A stretch of 64,000 nucleotides of DNA, taken from assembly GCA_021432635.1 (NCBI GenBank), contig MU270031.1, positions 188,118-252,117 on the forward strand, given 5' to 3'. The notes beneath the pieces were generated by a model. That model did no database searches and was not told where the DNA came from. It saw only the letters and a program-made list of their open reading frames with translations. Within the stretch, counting starts at the first letter, position 1. Each line of letters starts with the position of its first letter. Positions 34,012 to 44,764 of this stretch are shown in pieces. Source of the DNA: Thozetella sp. PMI_491. Lineage: Eukaryota; Ascomycota; Sordariomycetes; Chaetosphaeriales; Chaetosphaeriaceae. The position numbers and the translations under genes are program-made.

Positions 34012-36546
34012 ATGTCTCTATATGTGCCTTTACCAGAGGGAAGCATACGGTTACTTCGGCTTTTGCCGCATTCAGACAAGCATTCTTATGTGGAATGTCA
34101 GCTCATTACCTGTTCCCTGTTAGACTCAGCAAGCAGCCATCCCTTCGAAGCCTTATCGTATCGATGGGGATCTGAGAACGACCAAAAACCTATCTGCATC
34201 GATGGCTATGAATTGTCTGTCAATGGAAACCTTCATGCGGCGCTGTCACATCTCCAAGATCGTTTTATTGAACGGATTATATGGATAGATGCCATTTGCA
34301 TCAATCAAAACGACAGGGTCGAAAAAGGACATCAAGTTCAGTCCATGGCGAGAATATATGCCAAAGCAAGTCGTGTAATTGTCTGGCTTGGAGAGGCGAT
34401 GGGCGACGGCGACCAGGCACTCGAAATGATACGTAAGGCTGCCGAAGAGCGGTATACCGAGTCTTCAACCAACAGATTGAACCAACAATCGATTCTTACC
34501 TTGCTCAAGCGAGAATGGTTTCAGCGCATTTGGGTAAGTGGCAGCTAATCAATAACATAAAGTAGAGGTTATTAATAATCAACTAACTCACTCCAGGTCC
34601 TCCAAGAAGTTGCTGCGGCTCGAAATATCCGTATTAAATGTGGCTCTACAGAAATCGATGGGTATGCGTTCTGCTTGGGGCTGAGCGTACTGAACCTATT
34701 CTATCAAAAGAGCTCAGACTTGATGATCTCTCCGATAGCCTACCTTATAAGAGGCGCACCCTTCCGGCCTCAATATGAAAGCTCTAAAATAAACCGGCTA
34801 AACAGGTTTTCTCTAAACCTGCACCCTCTAGTCGAGCTAGTGAACATGTACCACACCTACAAGGCTACCGACCCTCGGGACAAGGTTTATGCCTTACTTG
34901 GCATGAGCTCGGATGATCCCAGCACAACAGGGTTATTAGCCAACTACGAAACTCCATGGAAAGAAGTCTTTCGGAAACTTATCAACTTCTGCTTGTCTAA
35001 TCAGGTGTCTGTGGACACGTGGGATGATAAGGAGGTGGCGGTAATTCAGGGCAAGGGCTGTGTTCTTGGCAGAGTAGACTCAGTCAAGAGAGATACCACC
35101 CGAGATGACGGACAAAGCATAGGCATCACTTGGAAGAACACGCCTAGTGATTTCGGCCCTAAGAAGAAGCGGACCTCTTACTTCACCTTTCCAGCCTTGG
35201 CAAGCCAAGTCCAGGTAGGAGATGCTGTCTGTCTACTACGAGGAGCATCGAACCCTATTATCGTCAGACCATGCAACGATTTTTCGACTGTTGCAATGAT
35301 CTCAGTTCCCCAGACAGAGAATTTACAACAACAGTGGGCTTCGACAACAGCTTTCCCAACCCATTTTCTGCTTCTTTGGGACTTGAATCCGTCTCTAGAC
35401 AACTGGCAAGATAGAGCAGTCTACAAATCCTTCATGAGTAGTCGACAGGTGCCAATAGAGTCGAAATTTTACCTAGGCGACGCAACCAGACTGTGGGGCT
35501 TCGGAATATTCTTGAAGGAAATGGGAAGACATAAAGAGGCATACAAAGTACTCAGAAATTCCATGGAATATTTAGAAGTAGGACTGAAAAGCACTTCGGA
35601 AAGGCTGCATGAAAGAGAGTTGGGGGAGATAACCGATCTACTTATCGAAGATAAAGGCGGATTTGCGCCGCTGTCGTGGGCCGCTGAAGACGGGCACGAG
35701 GCTATCGTGCAACTGCTGCTCGACAAGGGTGCCGATATGGAGGTACACGATCGCTACGGCCTGACGCCGCTGTCGCGGGCCGCCGCAGGCGGGCATGAGA
35801 TGGCCGTGGGGTTACTACTTTATAAGGGTGCTAAAATCGAGACGAAGGATCGCTTTGGCCACACACCGCTGTCATGGGCCACCACAGGCGGGCATCAGAC
35901 AGTCATACAGCGGCTGCTCCACGAAGGCGCCGCTAAATTTGACGCGAACAATGGCTCTAACCAGGTACCGCTATGGTGGGCCGCTGAAAGCGGGCGCGAG
36001 GCTATCGTGCAACTACTGCTCGGCAAGGGCGTCGACATTGAAGGCAAGGTGGACTCCTTTGGCCAGACGCCGCTATCGCTAGCCGCTAAGAACGGGCACG
36101 AGGCTATCGTGCAACTTCTGCTCGACAAAGGCGCCGATATTGAGGGCAAGATGGACTACTTGGGCCAGACGCCGCTATGGCTAGCCGCCAAGAACGGGCA
36201 CGAGGTTATCGTGCAACTACTGCTGGACAAAGGCGCTGCTATTGAAGCGAAGAATCACTATCGCCAGACACCGCTATGGATAGCCGCCAAGAACGGTCAC
36301 GAGGCCATCGTGCAACTACTGCTCGACAAAGGCGCCGATATTGAGGCCGTAGGTCGCGATAACCAGGCGCCGCTATGTCTAGCCGCCAAGAACGGGCACG
36401 AGGCTGTCGTGCAACTACTACTCGATAAAGGCGCTGATATTGAGGCGATAGGCCGCGATAACCAGACGCCACTATCGCTAGCCGCTGAGAACGGGCACGA
36501 GATTGTCGTCAAATTACTCAAATCATATGTTCTTAAGGGTTTATAG
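34012..36546 (+). CDS. HET-domain protein with C-terminal ankyrin repeats
   Basis: Heterokaryon-incompatibility-type protein of 823 residues from exons 34012-34533 and 34597-36546. The start MSLYVPLPEGSIRLLRLLPH is typical of HET proteins. The HET domain holds FEALSYRWGS (about residues 43-52) and IWIDAICINQNDRVEKGHQV (about 95-114), ending with RVIVWLGE; the intron falls in the conserved WFQRIWVLQEV. A region with GDAVCLLRGA (about 385-400) matches the usual HET C-terminal section. From residue 528 to the end there are nine ankyrin repeats of 33-34 residues, the last five nearly identical (QTPLxLAAKNGHEAIVQLLL). In such proteins HET triggers cell death after non-self recognition and the repeats sense ligand. 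Which ligand is unknown. The gene lies in an AT-richer pocket next to a transposase relic, suggesting an accessory locus. Confidence 0.93.
35656..36540 (+). repeat. Tandem ankyrin-coding repeats, about 100 nt each
   Basis: Nine in-frame units of about 99-102 nt code for the ankyrin repeats of the HET gene. Units 5-9 (from about 36058) share long identical blocks such as GCCAAGAACGGGCACGAGG and TATCGTGCAACTACTGCT. Units 1-4 are more divergent. High identity only at the 3' end suggests recent duplication or ongoing gene conversion there. Confidence 0.9.
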
Positions 36547-37856
36547 TTGCCTCACCTCCTCTCAATTCGCCACCTGTTCCTAGGTTCTTGTTATACAATT
36601 TAGGCAAATTTACAGTATCACAGCGGAACAATGAAAAAACTGTTTGATCATCAATGGTCACTAAATAACTAGAATCATGTACTGAACAACTGATTATAGG
36701 GGTTAATGAAAACCCACGAAGTTGTTGGCGACTAACACGGACTCTACTTAAGATAGGCATATCAGACCAGTATCATTCTAGATAGAGGCTCTGGATAGCG
36801 TATGTAATACACAGGGCGTTTGACACCATTGGCTTGATCTTATACTTCTTTGCACCAGCCCGCTGCGGCCAACGCTCTACTGATCGTAGGGATCGTCAGC
36901 AATACACTGACCTTGTCGTAGAGAGAGACAGCTATCCTGCTTTGGTACAGATCCGGATTCTCGATAATGTGTTCGAGCAAGGATCTTTTGCTTGACAGGG
37001 GCAACGAACATGAGGTCCCCCGACTTTCGCTCGGAGCGCTTGGATAGTGCTATAGTATTTCAGGTTCGTTCAGATGTACGCGACGGCGCAGCAGCTGTAA
37101 CTAGGAGTCTATCTACAATGGCCTAATGTTTAAACTCACCGTATCTTATGCCTTAGATCTACCTGATTATACGCAGAAATAACGAGATCAACAGGCATAA
37201 CAAAACGGCAAAACAAAACGGCAAGGAAGATTATAGCACGTCTATAGAACGTCAAAAGTTGCAAAACCACCAAAACGCTACGTAGAACCTCAATTAACAT
37301 TTATCTCGAAAAGGCACAGGCGCAGGGTCCCTATAGTATAGTTATACATTGTAACGACTGGGTGCAGTAAATGAATTCTAGCTGTAGTCGGCATAGGGGG
37401 TAACGTCTGTTAGTAACAGACAGATGTCAAATGCCTTCGTATACAAGATTGTTGCCGTGAAATACAGCCAGTTGTATAGGGCACTGGGCATACTTTCGTA
37501 TTTTACAACTTGCACTGCACAGCGCCAGTAGTGGGTGACCATGTCTGTGTTTTAAAACGTTATTTCGTTGCGAGTCACTATACCTAATGCAAACGCCTTG
37601 GGACAAGATGAACAGAGCTCCTTTCCAGGTTAAACCACACACAAAGGGATGAAGGAAATAATAATAATAAAAGGACAGGACAGCCATGTGGACGATGAAC
37701 TATATTACATCCCTTATGTGCAGTGTAAAGCATTCCACCCAACGCCTCCCCCGCCCTTCGTCACGAATCCTCTATTGCAACCGGGCTATGCTGGGCCCGG
37801 GCCTCGTTCCACACGTTCACCTCGGGGGGCTCGTCCACCTTGCGGCCGTAGCCGCT
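36547..37856. other. AT-rich intergenic region with transposon remnant
   Basis: About 1.3 kb of AT-rich sequence between the HET-ankyrin gene and the 3' end of the CDC50 gene. It contains a decayed transposase fragment (36840-37007, separate entry) and simple A-rich repeats such as CAAAACGGCAAAACAAAACG near 37200. No intact gene is visible. The composition is compatible with repeat-induced mutation of an old transposon, but I have not computed an index. Confidence 0.55.
36840..37007 (-). pseudogene. Tc1/mariner-type transposase fragment (helix-turn-helix region)
   Basis: On the minus strand an open stretch of about 55 codons ends at a TAA at 36840-36842. It reads ...LLEHIIENPDLYQSRIAVS then LYDKV...VLLTIPTISRALAAAGW. 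This is the pattern of the second DNA-binding helix-turn-helix of fungal Tc1/mariner transposases (commonly ...LYQDEMVxFLYDEF...VSxxTISRALKxxGW). I find no DDE catalytic domain on either side and no clear terminal inverted repeats, so it is a dead remnant. Stops and frame loss occur immediately on both ends. The assignment rests on motif memory, without a search. Confidence 0.6.
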
Positions 37857-39160
37857 CTATTGTCCTCCAGGGGCCTGGTTCCAAGAAAGATAGGTGTGGT
37901 CGCCAAGTTTGCGAGGCTTAATGAAGATACCAATCACGAAGACGATAGTCATGATTAGGCAGGCGCCGCCGACAGCCAAGAAGACGATGCCTAGAACCAA
38001 GTTGCGGCCACCGATGAGAGACAAGGTGGAGATCTGGAAGGACTTGCGGCCGTTCCATTTGGTCACGTCATAGTTCATCCCAATCCTAACCTGGTACTTT
38101 CCGGGCTCCATAGTCTTGTTGTCGTTGCGCATGAAAAGCTTGGAGAAGTTGGGTACGGCGGCAGTACGCATCCAGTTCTGGAAGTGGTAGTCTTCCTTCA
38201 GCTTGGGTATGTCGTTGATGCTCGTGTAGTTCTTCGGGAACCTCCTCGACCAGTTGGGGGGAGGGAGGATCTGTGAAGGGTCGTACTTTGTCTCAGAACC
38301 GTAGAGAGCCTGCTCCGAAGACCAGGCGATGCCGTCGTAGGTCATGGGGAACACCTCTGGTTCCGCATTGTCGGTGGCATTGGCGGGGTTGAGCAGCAGG
38401 ATCTGGTCAAAAGTATCGTTGAACATGGAGTTGGCGATCAAGCCGCAGGGGAAGTAGGGCTTCTTGCTCTGGTCATCGCCAGTCAGCGGCTTGCAGCCAC
38501 CGCCCGAGATGTCGTTGTAGCTGATGGCATCGCCAAGGAGCTGCTTGGCATCGAATGACGTGACGTATCGGCGATGATTCTGGTAGAAGTTGCGCAGAAC
38601 GTAGTAGAAGACAGTGGTGGGCCCCATCGCCTCGGGGATGTTGAACTTGATGGTGCAGAAGGGCTCCGAGTAATTGTCACCCTGATATGTGACGTTGGCA
38701 TAGCTCAGCTGCCACTGCGCGCTGCTCGGGTCGAGGTCGGGGTTGGTCTTGAGGAAGTGGGCTGTGATCAGGCCTGAATCCATGCTGTCGAAATCATCTG
38801 TTTTCCCTGAAGCTGTGACGTTGGGCGCCTTGCTGAGGCAATCGGTATAGTCAATGGTGATATCACGAACCTGGAAAGGTTGTGGTTAGTGTTCGGCATC
38901 GCGGAAAAGGAGGCGGCCGGGAGCGGGCTTACCGAATAGCCCAAATAGAAGAGCCATCCTCCCAAGCCCAAGAAGAAGACTGCTAGTATCGACCATGTCA
39001 AGATGATGAGTCTCGGAGTCAGGACCGGGGACCAGGCCAGGAGGCGCTGCTGCCGGAGCGCGGTGTTGGCGGGACGTCGGCTCTTGGTCGGGGCCGGCGA
39101 CTGTTCTCGGGATTCTTGGCTGCTGTCTTCGCGACGCCCACGTCGCTTGAAGGGAGCCAT
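37857..39160 (-). CDS. CDC50: CDC50/LEM3-family P4-ATPase (flippase) beta subunit
   Basis: Non-catalytic partner of P4-ATPases, needed for their ER exit and for flipping phospholipids to the cytosolic leaflet of Golgi, endosome and plasma membranes. Exons 38933-39160 and 37857-38870 give 413 residues. A basic cytosolic N-tail precedes the first membrane span (about residues 50-74, LIILTWSILAVFFLGLGGWL). The ectodomain has the family signatures FYYVLRNFYQNHRRYV and PYFPCGLIANSMFNDTF, conserved cysteines (two disulfides in the family) and several NxT/S sites. The second span lies near residues 365-392, followed by a short tail. The 62-nt intron restores GYSVRDITIDYTDC. The gene is divergent from the PKA regulatory subunit gene. 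Which of the fungal CDC50 paralogues this is cannot be decided here. Confidence 0.95.
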
Positions 39161-41535
39161 GGCGGGACAATGAAGGGTGTCGACAATGGGTAGTCGCGAT
39201 GCCGATGGGTTCGTTGGTGATGTCGGTCGGCGAGGCAAGAAAATTGCGAGTAAGCGGCGTGTTCAAGGGCGGAAGTTTCGTGATGCTCCTGGGCTGTGTC
39301 GCTGCGCCTTGAAGGAAGTGGTCTGTGCCTTCCGTCCATGCCGTGTGTGTCGCTTGACTTTAACTCCTTGCTTACGTACACAAGAGGCACGACAGTCCGC
39401 CGGGCTCTCGGACGGACGGTCTGGATGGCTTCTCCGACAAGTTCAGCGCATGGGCACGGACCAGCGGCCTTTCAAGGCACGGGCCACCTATGGGCCCCTT
39501 TCCCCTTCTCGCCCTTCCCGAACGAGGGCCACTGAGAGCCACACAGACACCAGTCCCCCCCGCACCATTTCAGCAGCCCAACAAGGGGGTTCCCATGGTG
39601 GCAGGAAGGAGCCGAGTGCTGCTGCGCGCGCACGGGGTGTTGGAACGAACGTTAGGCCCCTTGGCCAGTCCGAGTGCACTGTTGCCCAGTACCAAGAAAC
39701 AAAAATTCCAAGCAAGCAGCGGCTGGAAACAGGGGGAGAGGGGGAAAAGGAAGGGACAAGAAATAGAGCTAGAAACAGACGCAGAAACAAAAGACCACCA
39801 CCATCTTGACTGCTCTGCACCTCTGACCTCTGCAGCACGATCAAAAAATGCCCGAGCAGCCAGGGAGCTCCCAACAAAAAGTGGCGCGCACTGATCTAAT
39901 GCCGGTATCTTCCCTCGTCCTAGTAGGGGGGGGCCAATGAATCTTAGGTGGAAGAGGCCGGCCTGGGGGGGTGTGGGAGGAGGGGGGCTGCATCGCCAGG
40001 TGACGTTATCAGCATGAAAAGCGGGGATGAGAGAGCCTCTAGAAGTTTTCTAGAAGTTATTGTGCGCCGCCCAGAAGAAGGGAGAGGGAGTGGTGATAGG
40101 TGCTTCCCTCTGGATGCGTCTGCATGGCAGAGTCCCACCAACCGCTCCGAAGAATTCCAGCAGACTTCTCCGGATTGTCACAGGTGCAATTTTGCTGCTG
40201 CTGTCGCTGCTGCTGCTGCAGGGCCACTTGTTTGCGCGCGCACCAGGCGGCCAGCTTTGAGGGGAGAAATTCCCCCACTCGCCCAAACCTAAAGCTTCAC
40301 CTCCCGTTTCCGTCGCCGTTGCCATCATCCACCTCTCCCACCTTCACCTTTCTCCTCCCCCCCCCTTCTCTTTTCTTTTTCTCCCACCCATTCCCCCTCA
40401 ATCATTCTTGTGGAAAGGCCGCAGCACAAACCCTCATATCCGGGCCCGTTCTGTCCGCCCTTGGTGCTTCGCGCAATCGCCATCCTTGGACTTTTTTTTT
40501 TTAGGAGGCGCCTGGCTAGCACTTCCCGTCTGCTACCGTTGCATCACAGCCCCTCCTCCTCCCTTGGCCTGCTCCCCCATCAGAACCCTCTCCTTTTATC
40601 ACTCATCTTCACCTTTCACCTCGGACACGGCCAGTACCTTCTGCCCGCCCGGCTTTCCCCTCCTCATTCGATCTCCCGCTCTGTCTGTATCCGCACCCCG
40701 GCATCGCCCTCTCTCAATTTCGTCCCCCGAGATCCCCGTATGCTGCGAGCTCTTTGACGGAGCCCCGCCTTCAACCCGACCAAAGCTGCCCCAGTAAGTC
40801 AGGTCATTCGCCTCGCGCCAGTTTTGCTCCTTCGTTTGTTCTTTTCCAATTGATCGTCTCGGTCCTGCCATACCGGTGTCCAAGGCACCCTCGCCCTAGA
40901 CACCAGCTCTATGTCACGCACTGGTGTCTTATCTCTTGTCTTCGGCGCTACCCCTGGCGAGCAAGCTGTTTCCTTCTCTCCCCTTGGCACTTACTTGCCT
41001 CCGGATGACTCTAGCGACTCCGCCAAAATCCCCCGGCACGTATATAGATCTTGATGTCGTTTTTAGGGGCGTGAAGCTATACCTCATGATTCACCGCTCG
41101 TTGCTTCATGTTCCTTCGCTGCATCTTCCCCCGCCCGCACAAGACCTGTGTCTGACTGACAATGGGCAGGCTCTAAGGCTGTGGCCAAGGCATCAACGCG
41201 ATAACAAAGCAACCACAAGGCTCTTGCCTCTGCCCCATCATCCGGATCACATCTTTTCTTTCGCATTCATTTGAGCAAACATATCTTCTCGATCGACACG
41301 GGCCGCCCTAAAGATCGCCCTACAATCTCGTCGATCAGGCTCTTGCGCTTTGCTACGCATCCTTCTGTCGTCGAGTCGAGAATAGGCCCACCCACCCTAG
41401 CTCAAGCTACCGGCATCGAGGGCTTTGTGGATTTCGCACGTACCTTCCTACCAGCCCCGTATAGCATACCAAGAACTTTCTTTCGGTCCCGTCATACGGA
41501 TCCGATTTCGCCGCTGCGTCCGATAGACGTCTATC
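39161..41535. other. Divergent intergenic region CDC50 / PKA-R with long pyrimidine-rich leader
   Basis: A 2.4-kb region between divergent genes. Positions about 40280-40740 are strongly pyrimidine-rich on the plus strand, typical of a long 5' leader for the PKA regulatory gene. A short CTG-rich microsatellite lies at about 40190-40220. A possible 5'-splice site (CCCA/GTAAGT) occurs near 40793, so the leader may contain an intron or an extra coding exon. Open frames here show no domain. Confidence 0.45.
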
Positions 41536-42762
41536 ATGTCGAGCCCTAGCTTCAGCAGCCCCTTCGGGGCGAATAGCAATCCCTTCGGAGGAAGAACGAC
41601 CGATAACAGCATGCAAAGGGTCGTGGAGGAAGATGAGAATGAGAACGTGACATCGCCCACCACCCCGAGCTTTGGTAACACGGGGGGGTCCCTCTTCCGT
41701 GGGCCCTTCAGCGGTGATGGTTCCGCTGAGCCTCCAACGTCTGGCCTAAGGAGCCCTCCGAATCCGGAGAGCTATCCGGCGCAATACAATTTTGGTCGCC
41801 GCACTTCGGTCTCGGCCGAGTCTCTGAAGCCTAATGCAGACACGTATGACAACTGGAGCCCGCCGGTACACCCCAAGTCTGCCGACCAACTCAACCGCCT
41901 GAAGAACGCCATTAGCGAGAACTTCCTCTTCAGCCACCTGGACGAGGAACAGGCTTCCCAGGTACTCGGGGCCCTGCAGGAGAAACAAGTCCCGACCAAG
42001 GGCATTAAGGTAGGCTGGCGTCGACACGTCCATAAGCTGTACTAGTCTAACAGCACCTAGGTCATCACACAGGGTGATGCTGGAGACTTCTTTTACGTGG
42101 TGGAGAGAGGCGCTTTTGACATTTATGTCAACTCCGCCGGGGTCTTGCAGCCAGGACTGGATGGCATGGGGGCAAAAGTTAGCACCATCACCGCAGGTGG
42201 TTCTTTTGGAGAGCTGGCCCTGATGTACAATGCACCCCGTGCCGCGACCGTCATCTCGTCGGAGCCAAACTGCACGCTTTGGGCTCTGGACCGCCTGACC
42301 TTCCGACGCATCCTCATGGAGTCGACCTTCGCCCGCCGCCGCCTATATGAAAGCTTTCTCGAGGAGGTGCCACTGCTGTCGACTCTGACACCCTACGAGC
42401 GATCCAAGATCGCCGACGCTCTTGAGAGCCAGAAGTACCCCGCTGGCACGACTATCATCAAGGAGGGTGACCCCGGCGAGTCGTTCTACCTCTTAGAGTC
42501 CGGCGAGGCGGATGCCTATAGGGGCGGTAGTCCGCAGCCGGTCAAGCACTACGAAAAGGGCGACTTCTTTGGTGAGCTTGCGCTGCTCAATGACGCACCA
42601 CGTGCTGCCAGCGTGGTCAGTTCGACAGAGGTCAAGGTAGCAACCCTTGGCAAGTCGGCCTTCCAGAGACTCCTCGGCCCCGTCGAGGGCATCATGAGGA
42701 GAACCAAATACGAAGGAGTTAAATCTGGCGTCGAGGACACGGATCCTTTGCACGTAGATTAA
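41536..42762 (+). CDS. cAMP-dependent protein kinase regulatory subunit
   Basis: Binds and inhibits the PKA catalytic subunit until cAMP occupies its two pockets; central to growth, morphogenesis and, in pathogens, infection development. Two exons, 41536-42009 and 42061-42762, give 391 residues. The inhibitor segment is R88-R89-T90-S91-V92, a phosphorylatable (type II-like) pseudosubstrate. Two cyclic-nucleotide-binding domains follow, with phosphate-binding cassettes FGELALMYNAPRAATV and FGELALLNDAPRAASV, each keeping the Glu and Arg that hold cAMP. The 51-nt intron falls just before VITQGDAGDFFYVVE. The N-terminal 85 residues are low-complexity (SPFGANSNPFGG) and I see no dimerisation/docking helix bundle, unlike yeast Bcy1; either it is absent or an upstream exon was missed. 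Confidence 0.95.
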
Positions 42763-43294
42763 AGACACAGTCGATGACGAGTGAGAACAGCCAACCAGAA
42801 CCGTGGGTGGGTGCTTGTGTGTGCGCGCATGTGTATGTGTCGGACACGCACCTAGCGAGGACGGTGGTTCAGGTTTCCAGGCTGCGAGCAGCAGGGTTAC
42901 GACAGAAGAACGGATGTGGCCAAGGACAGAGCCATGAACACTGCCTATTGATGACAACCAGGAGGGCGGCGTTCCGGAAGTACCAAACCTTCGCTTTGAG
43001 AAGAAGAGAAAGAGGAGAGATCCTTTTGCTTCGTGAGACCTTCAGATACCTGGACAGGAGGAAAGTAGTGGCAACAAAATGCTACCCGAGTATTCTCTTA
43101 TAATGATTTCTTCTATATGCCTCCTTTAGACACCTGTGAACGCCTTCCCCTTCCCAAGCTGGTCTCGATTAATCCCGTGAAAGTTATGCCCACCGCTCTG
43201 TTGACACAAAACATGAAGGGCGGATGGAACAAGCATGCCCGTACTTTTTGCCCTCTTTGCATGGTGGCTCAAACCCAGTGTCGAGCCACGCACC
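42763..43294. other. Convergent 3' intergenic spacer
   Basis: About 530 nt lie between the 3' ends of the PKA regulatory gene (plus) and the SPF27 gene (minus). Nothing coding is visible; presumably both 3' untranslated regions are here. Confidence 0.5.
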
Positions 43295-43987
43295 CTAAGC
43301 CGCTGCCCCTCTCCTCGCCTCCAAAACTTCCCTCCGCAGACCCTCCACGGCTGCCTCAGTCTCCAATACCCTGCCAACCCCCCTCTTCCACGTCTCCTCT
43401 AGGCCTTGAAGCTCCGCGCCCACTGCCTCTTGTGCATTCTTGCGCTGGATGTTGACCAGGTCGATCAGCTTCTTCGTCTCCGCCAGCTCGCGCTCGATGC
43501 TCTTGAGCTCGCCCTCCAGCTGCCAGTTCCCGATGAGCCACGCGTTCTTTCCCCAGCTGTCGAGCAGCGCCAGGTGCGCCCGGCGCCCGGCCACATATGT
43601 CTGCGCGGCCGCCGCACGCGCGAGCGCCAGCTCGAGCTCGTCCTTGGCCGCGTCGGCCCCCGGCGGGTCGAGGGAGGAGTACCGCGACAGGTCCAGCACC
43701 GCTAGTTTCGTCCCGGCTGCCGCGCGCTCCATCTCGGCCTCCATCAACGGCGTGTACTTGGCCGTATGTGGCGGCGGGAGGAGCGCGTGGAACGGGTCGT
43801 CGGGCACAGTCTGTCGCTCGGCGGCGATGAGGGCCTCGGCCGCGGCGCGTTCCGCGGGGGTGGGCTCTGGGTCGACATCTGCAGCAGGAGGTATCAGCAT
43901 TGACACGAAGTGCTAAGAAAGCAAGGGGGAGGTTGGACGGGGCGGCCTACAAGGTAGCGACTCGTGGATCGCGTCGATGGACGGCAT
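43295..43987 (-). CDS. Pre-mRNA-splicing factor SPF27 (BCAS2 / Cwf7 family)
   Basis: Core component of the Prp19/NineTeen complex in the activated spliceosome. The model joins a 37-nt first exon (43951-43987) to 43295-43878, giving 206 residues, typical for the family. The start MPSIDAIHESLPYVDPEPTP is formed across the 72-nt intron and matches the conserved 'SLPYID' opening of BCAS2 proteins; without the splice only an internal ATG at 43906 would be available. The remainder is helical: an alanine-rich segment, then WLIGNWQLEGELKSIERELA and a long charged region (about residues 130-203) predicted as coiled coil, through which SPF27 binds Prp19 and Cdc5 partners. The C-terminus is alanine/arginine-rich. 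Confidence 0.92.
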
Positions 43988-44764
43988 TGTGACGGCCTCT
44001 GCGTCAACCGTGGGATCGACGCAGTTGCTTTTCTGTCTGGCGGTTGCGCAGCTCAAATTGACAATGGGTTGTTGGTGCAGCCCGGGCGTCTATGCGCAAT
44101 TGCGATGTGTTCGTTCTTGAAAGCCTACTGCCGTTTGATAGTAGCAAAGGTCGCGCGAGTCCGCAGAGGCAGCTGTTTGAGCCGCGATATCGAAATTTTG
44201 GTACCCACTGCGGGGAGGGTTCTGCCAGCGGCCCCTCCTCCAGGTTATCGCTGTAACGGTGCCTGTCGTTGCAGGTATCCAATGTTTTTAGCCCCTATCA
44301 TCACCAAATATACCATTGGGTGTATTAACCCAATAACGCATACAACCAACTAAATTCTACATTCCCCACCTTCAGGGCAGTGAGCATGAATACCGTCTAG
44401 ATCGTGAGATGCAAAAAATGAAGAGCACTTCCCTAAGCAGCACTGACAGTGCAATATTTATAGCTAATACAGAGGCCACTCGTATCCATCCTAACTGGGC
44501 TCGCCTTCCGGTCTAAAGGTTCATGAGAATAACTTGATCCAAATTGTTGGTTACCAGTCTATGGCCGCCACTATCTTATTCCGTTGTTCACAATGTCATC
44601 CGAGACAATCTTGTACCTTAGACACCTAGTTTGTCAACCATGCAGTGCCTATTTATCCCAGCAGTTGCCCATAATCCCTCTTTGGTAATCCCATAATGTC
44701 TCAAAGGCCATAGAAGAGCGCCCATGCCACCCAATCCAGTACCTCACTCCAGCGAACACAAGAT
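43988..44764. other. Intergenic, SPF27 promoter and ceramidase 3' flank
   Basis: About 780 nt. The first part would carry the SPF27 promoter (minus strand) and the second, AT-rich part the ceramidase 3' flank. A 7-bp inverted repeat (ATTGGGT/ACCCAAT, near 44316-44335) lies here. No gene is seen. Confidence 0.45.

Noticed and set aside
36239-36521. Minus-strand repetitive frames opposite the ankyrin repeats
   Set aside because: They mirror the ankyrin-coding DNA repeats and are shadows of the real gene.
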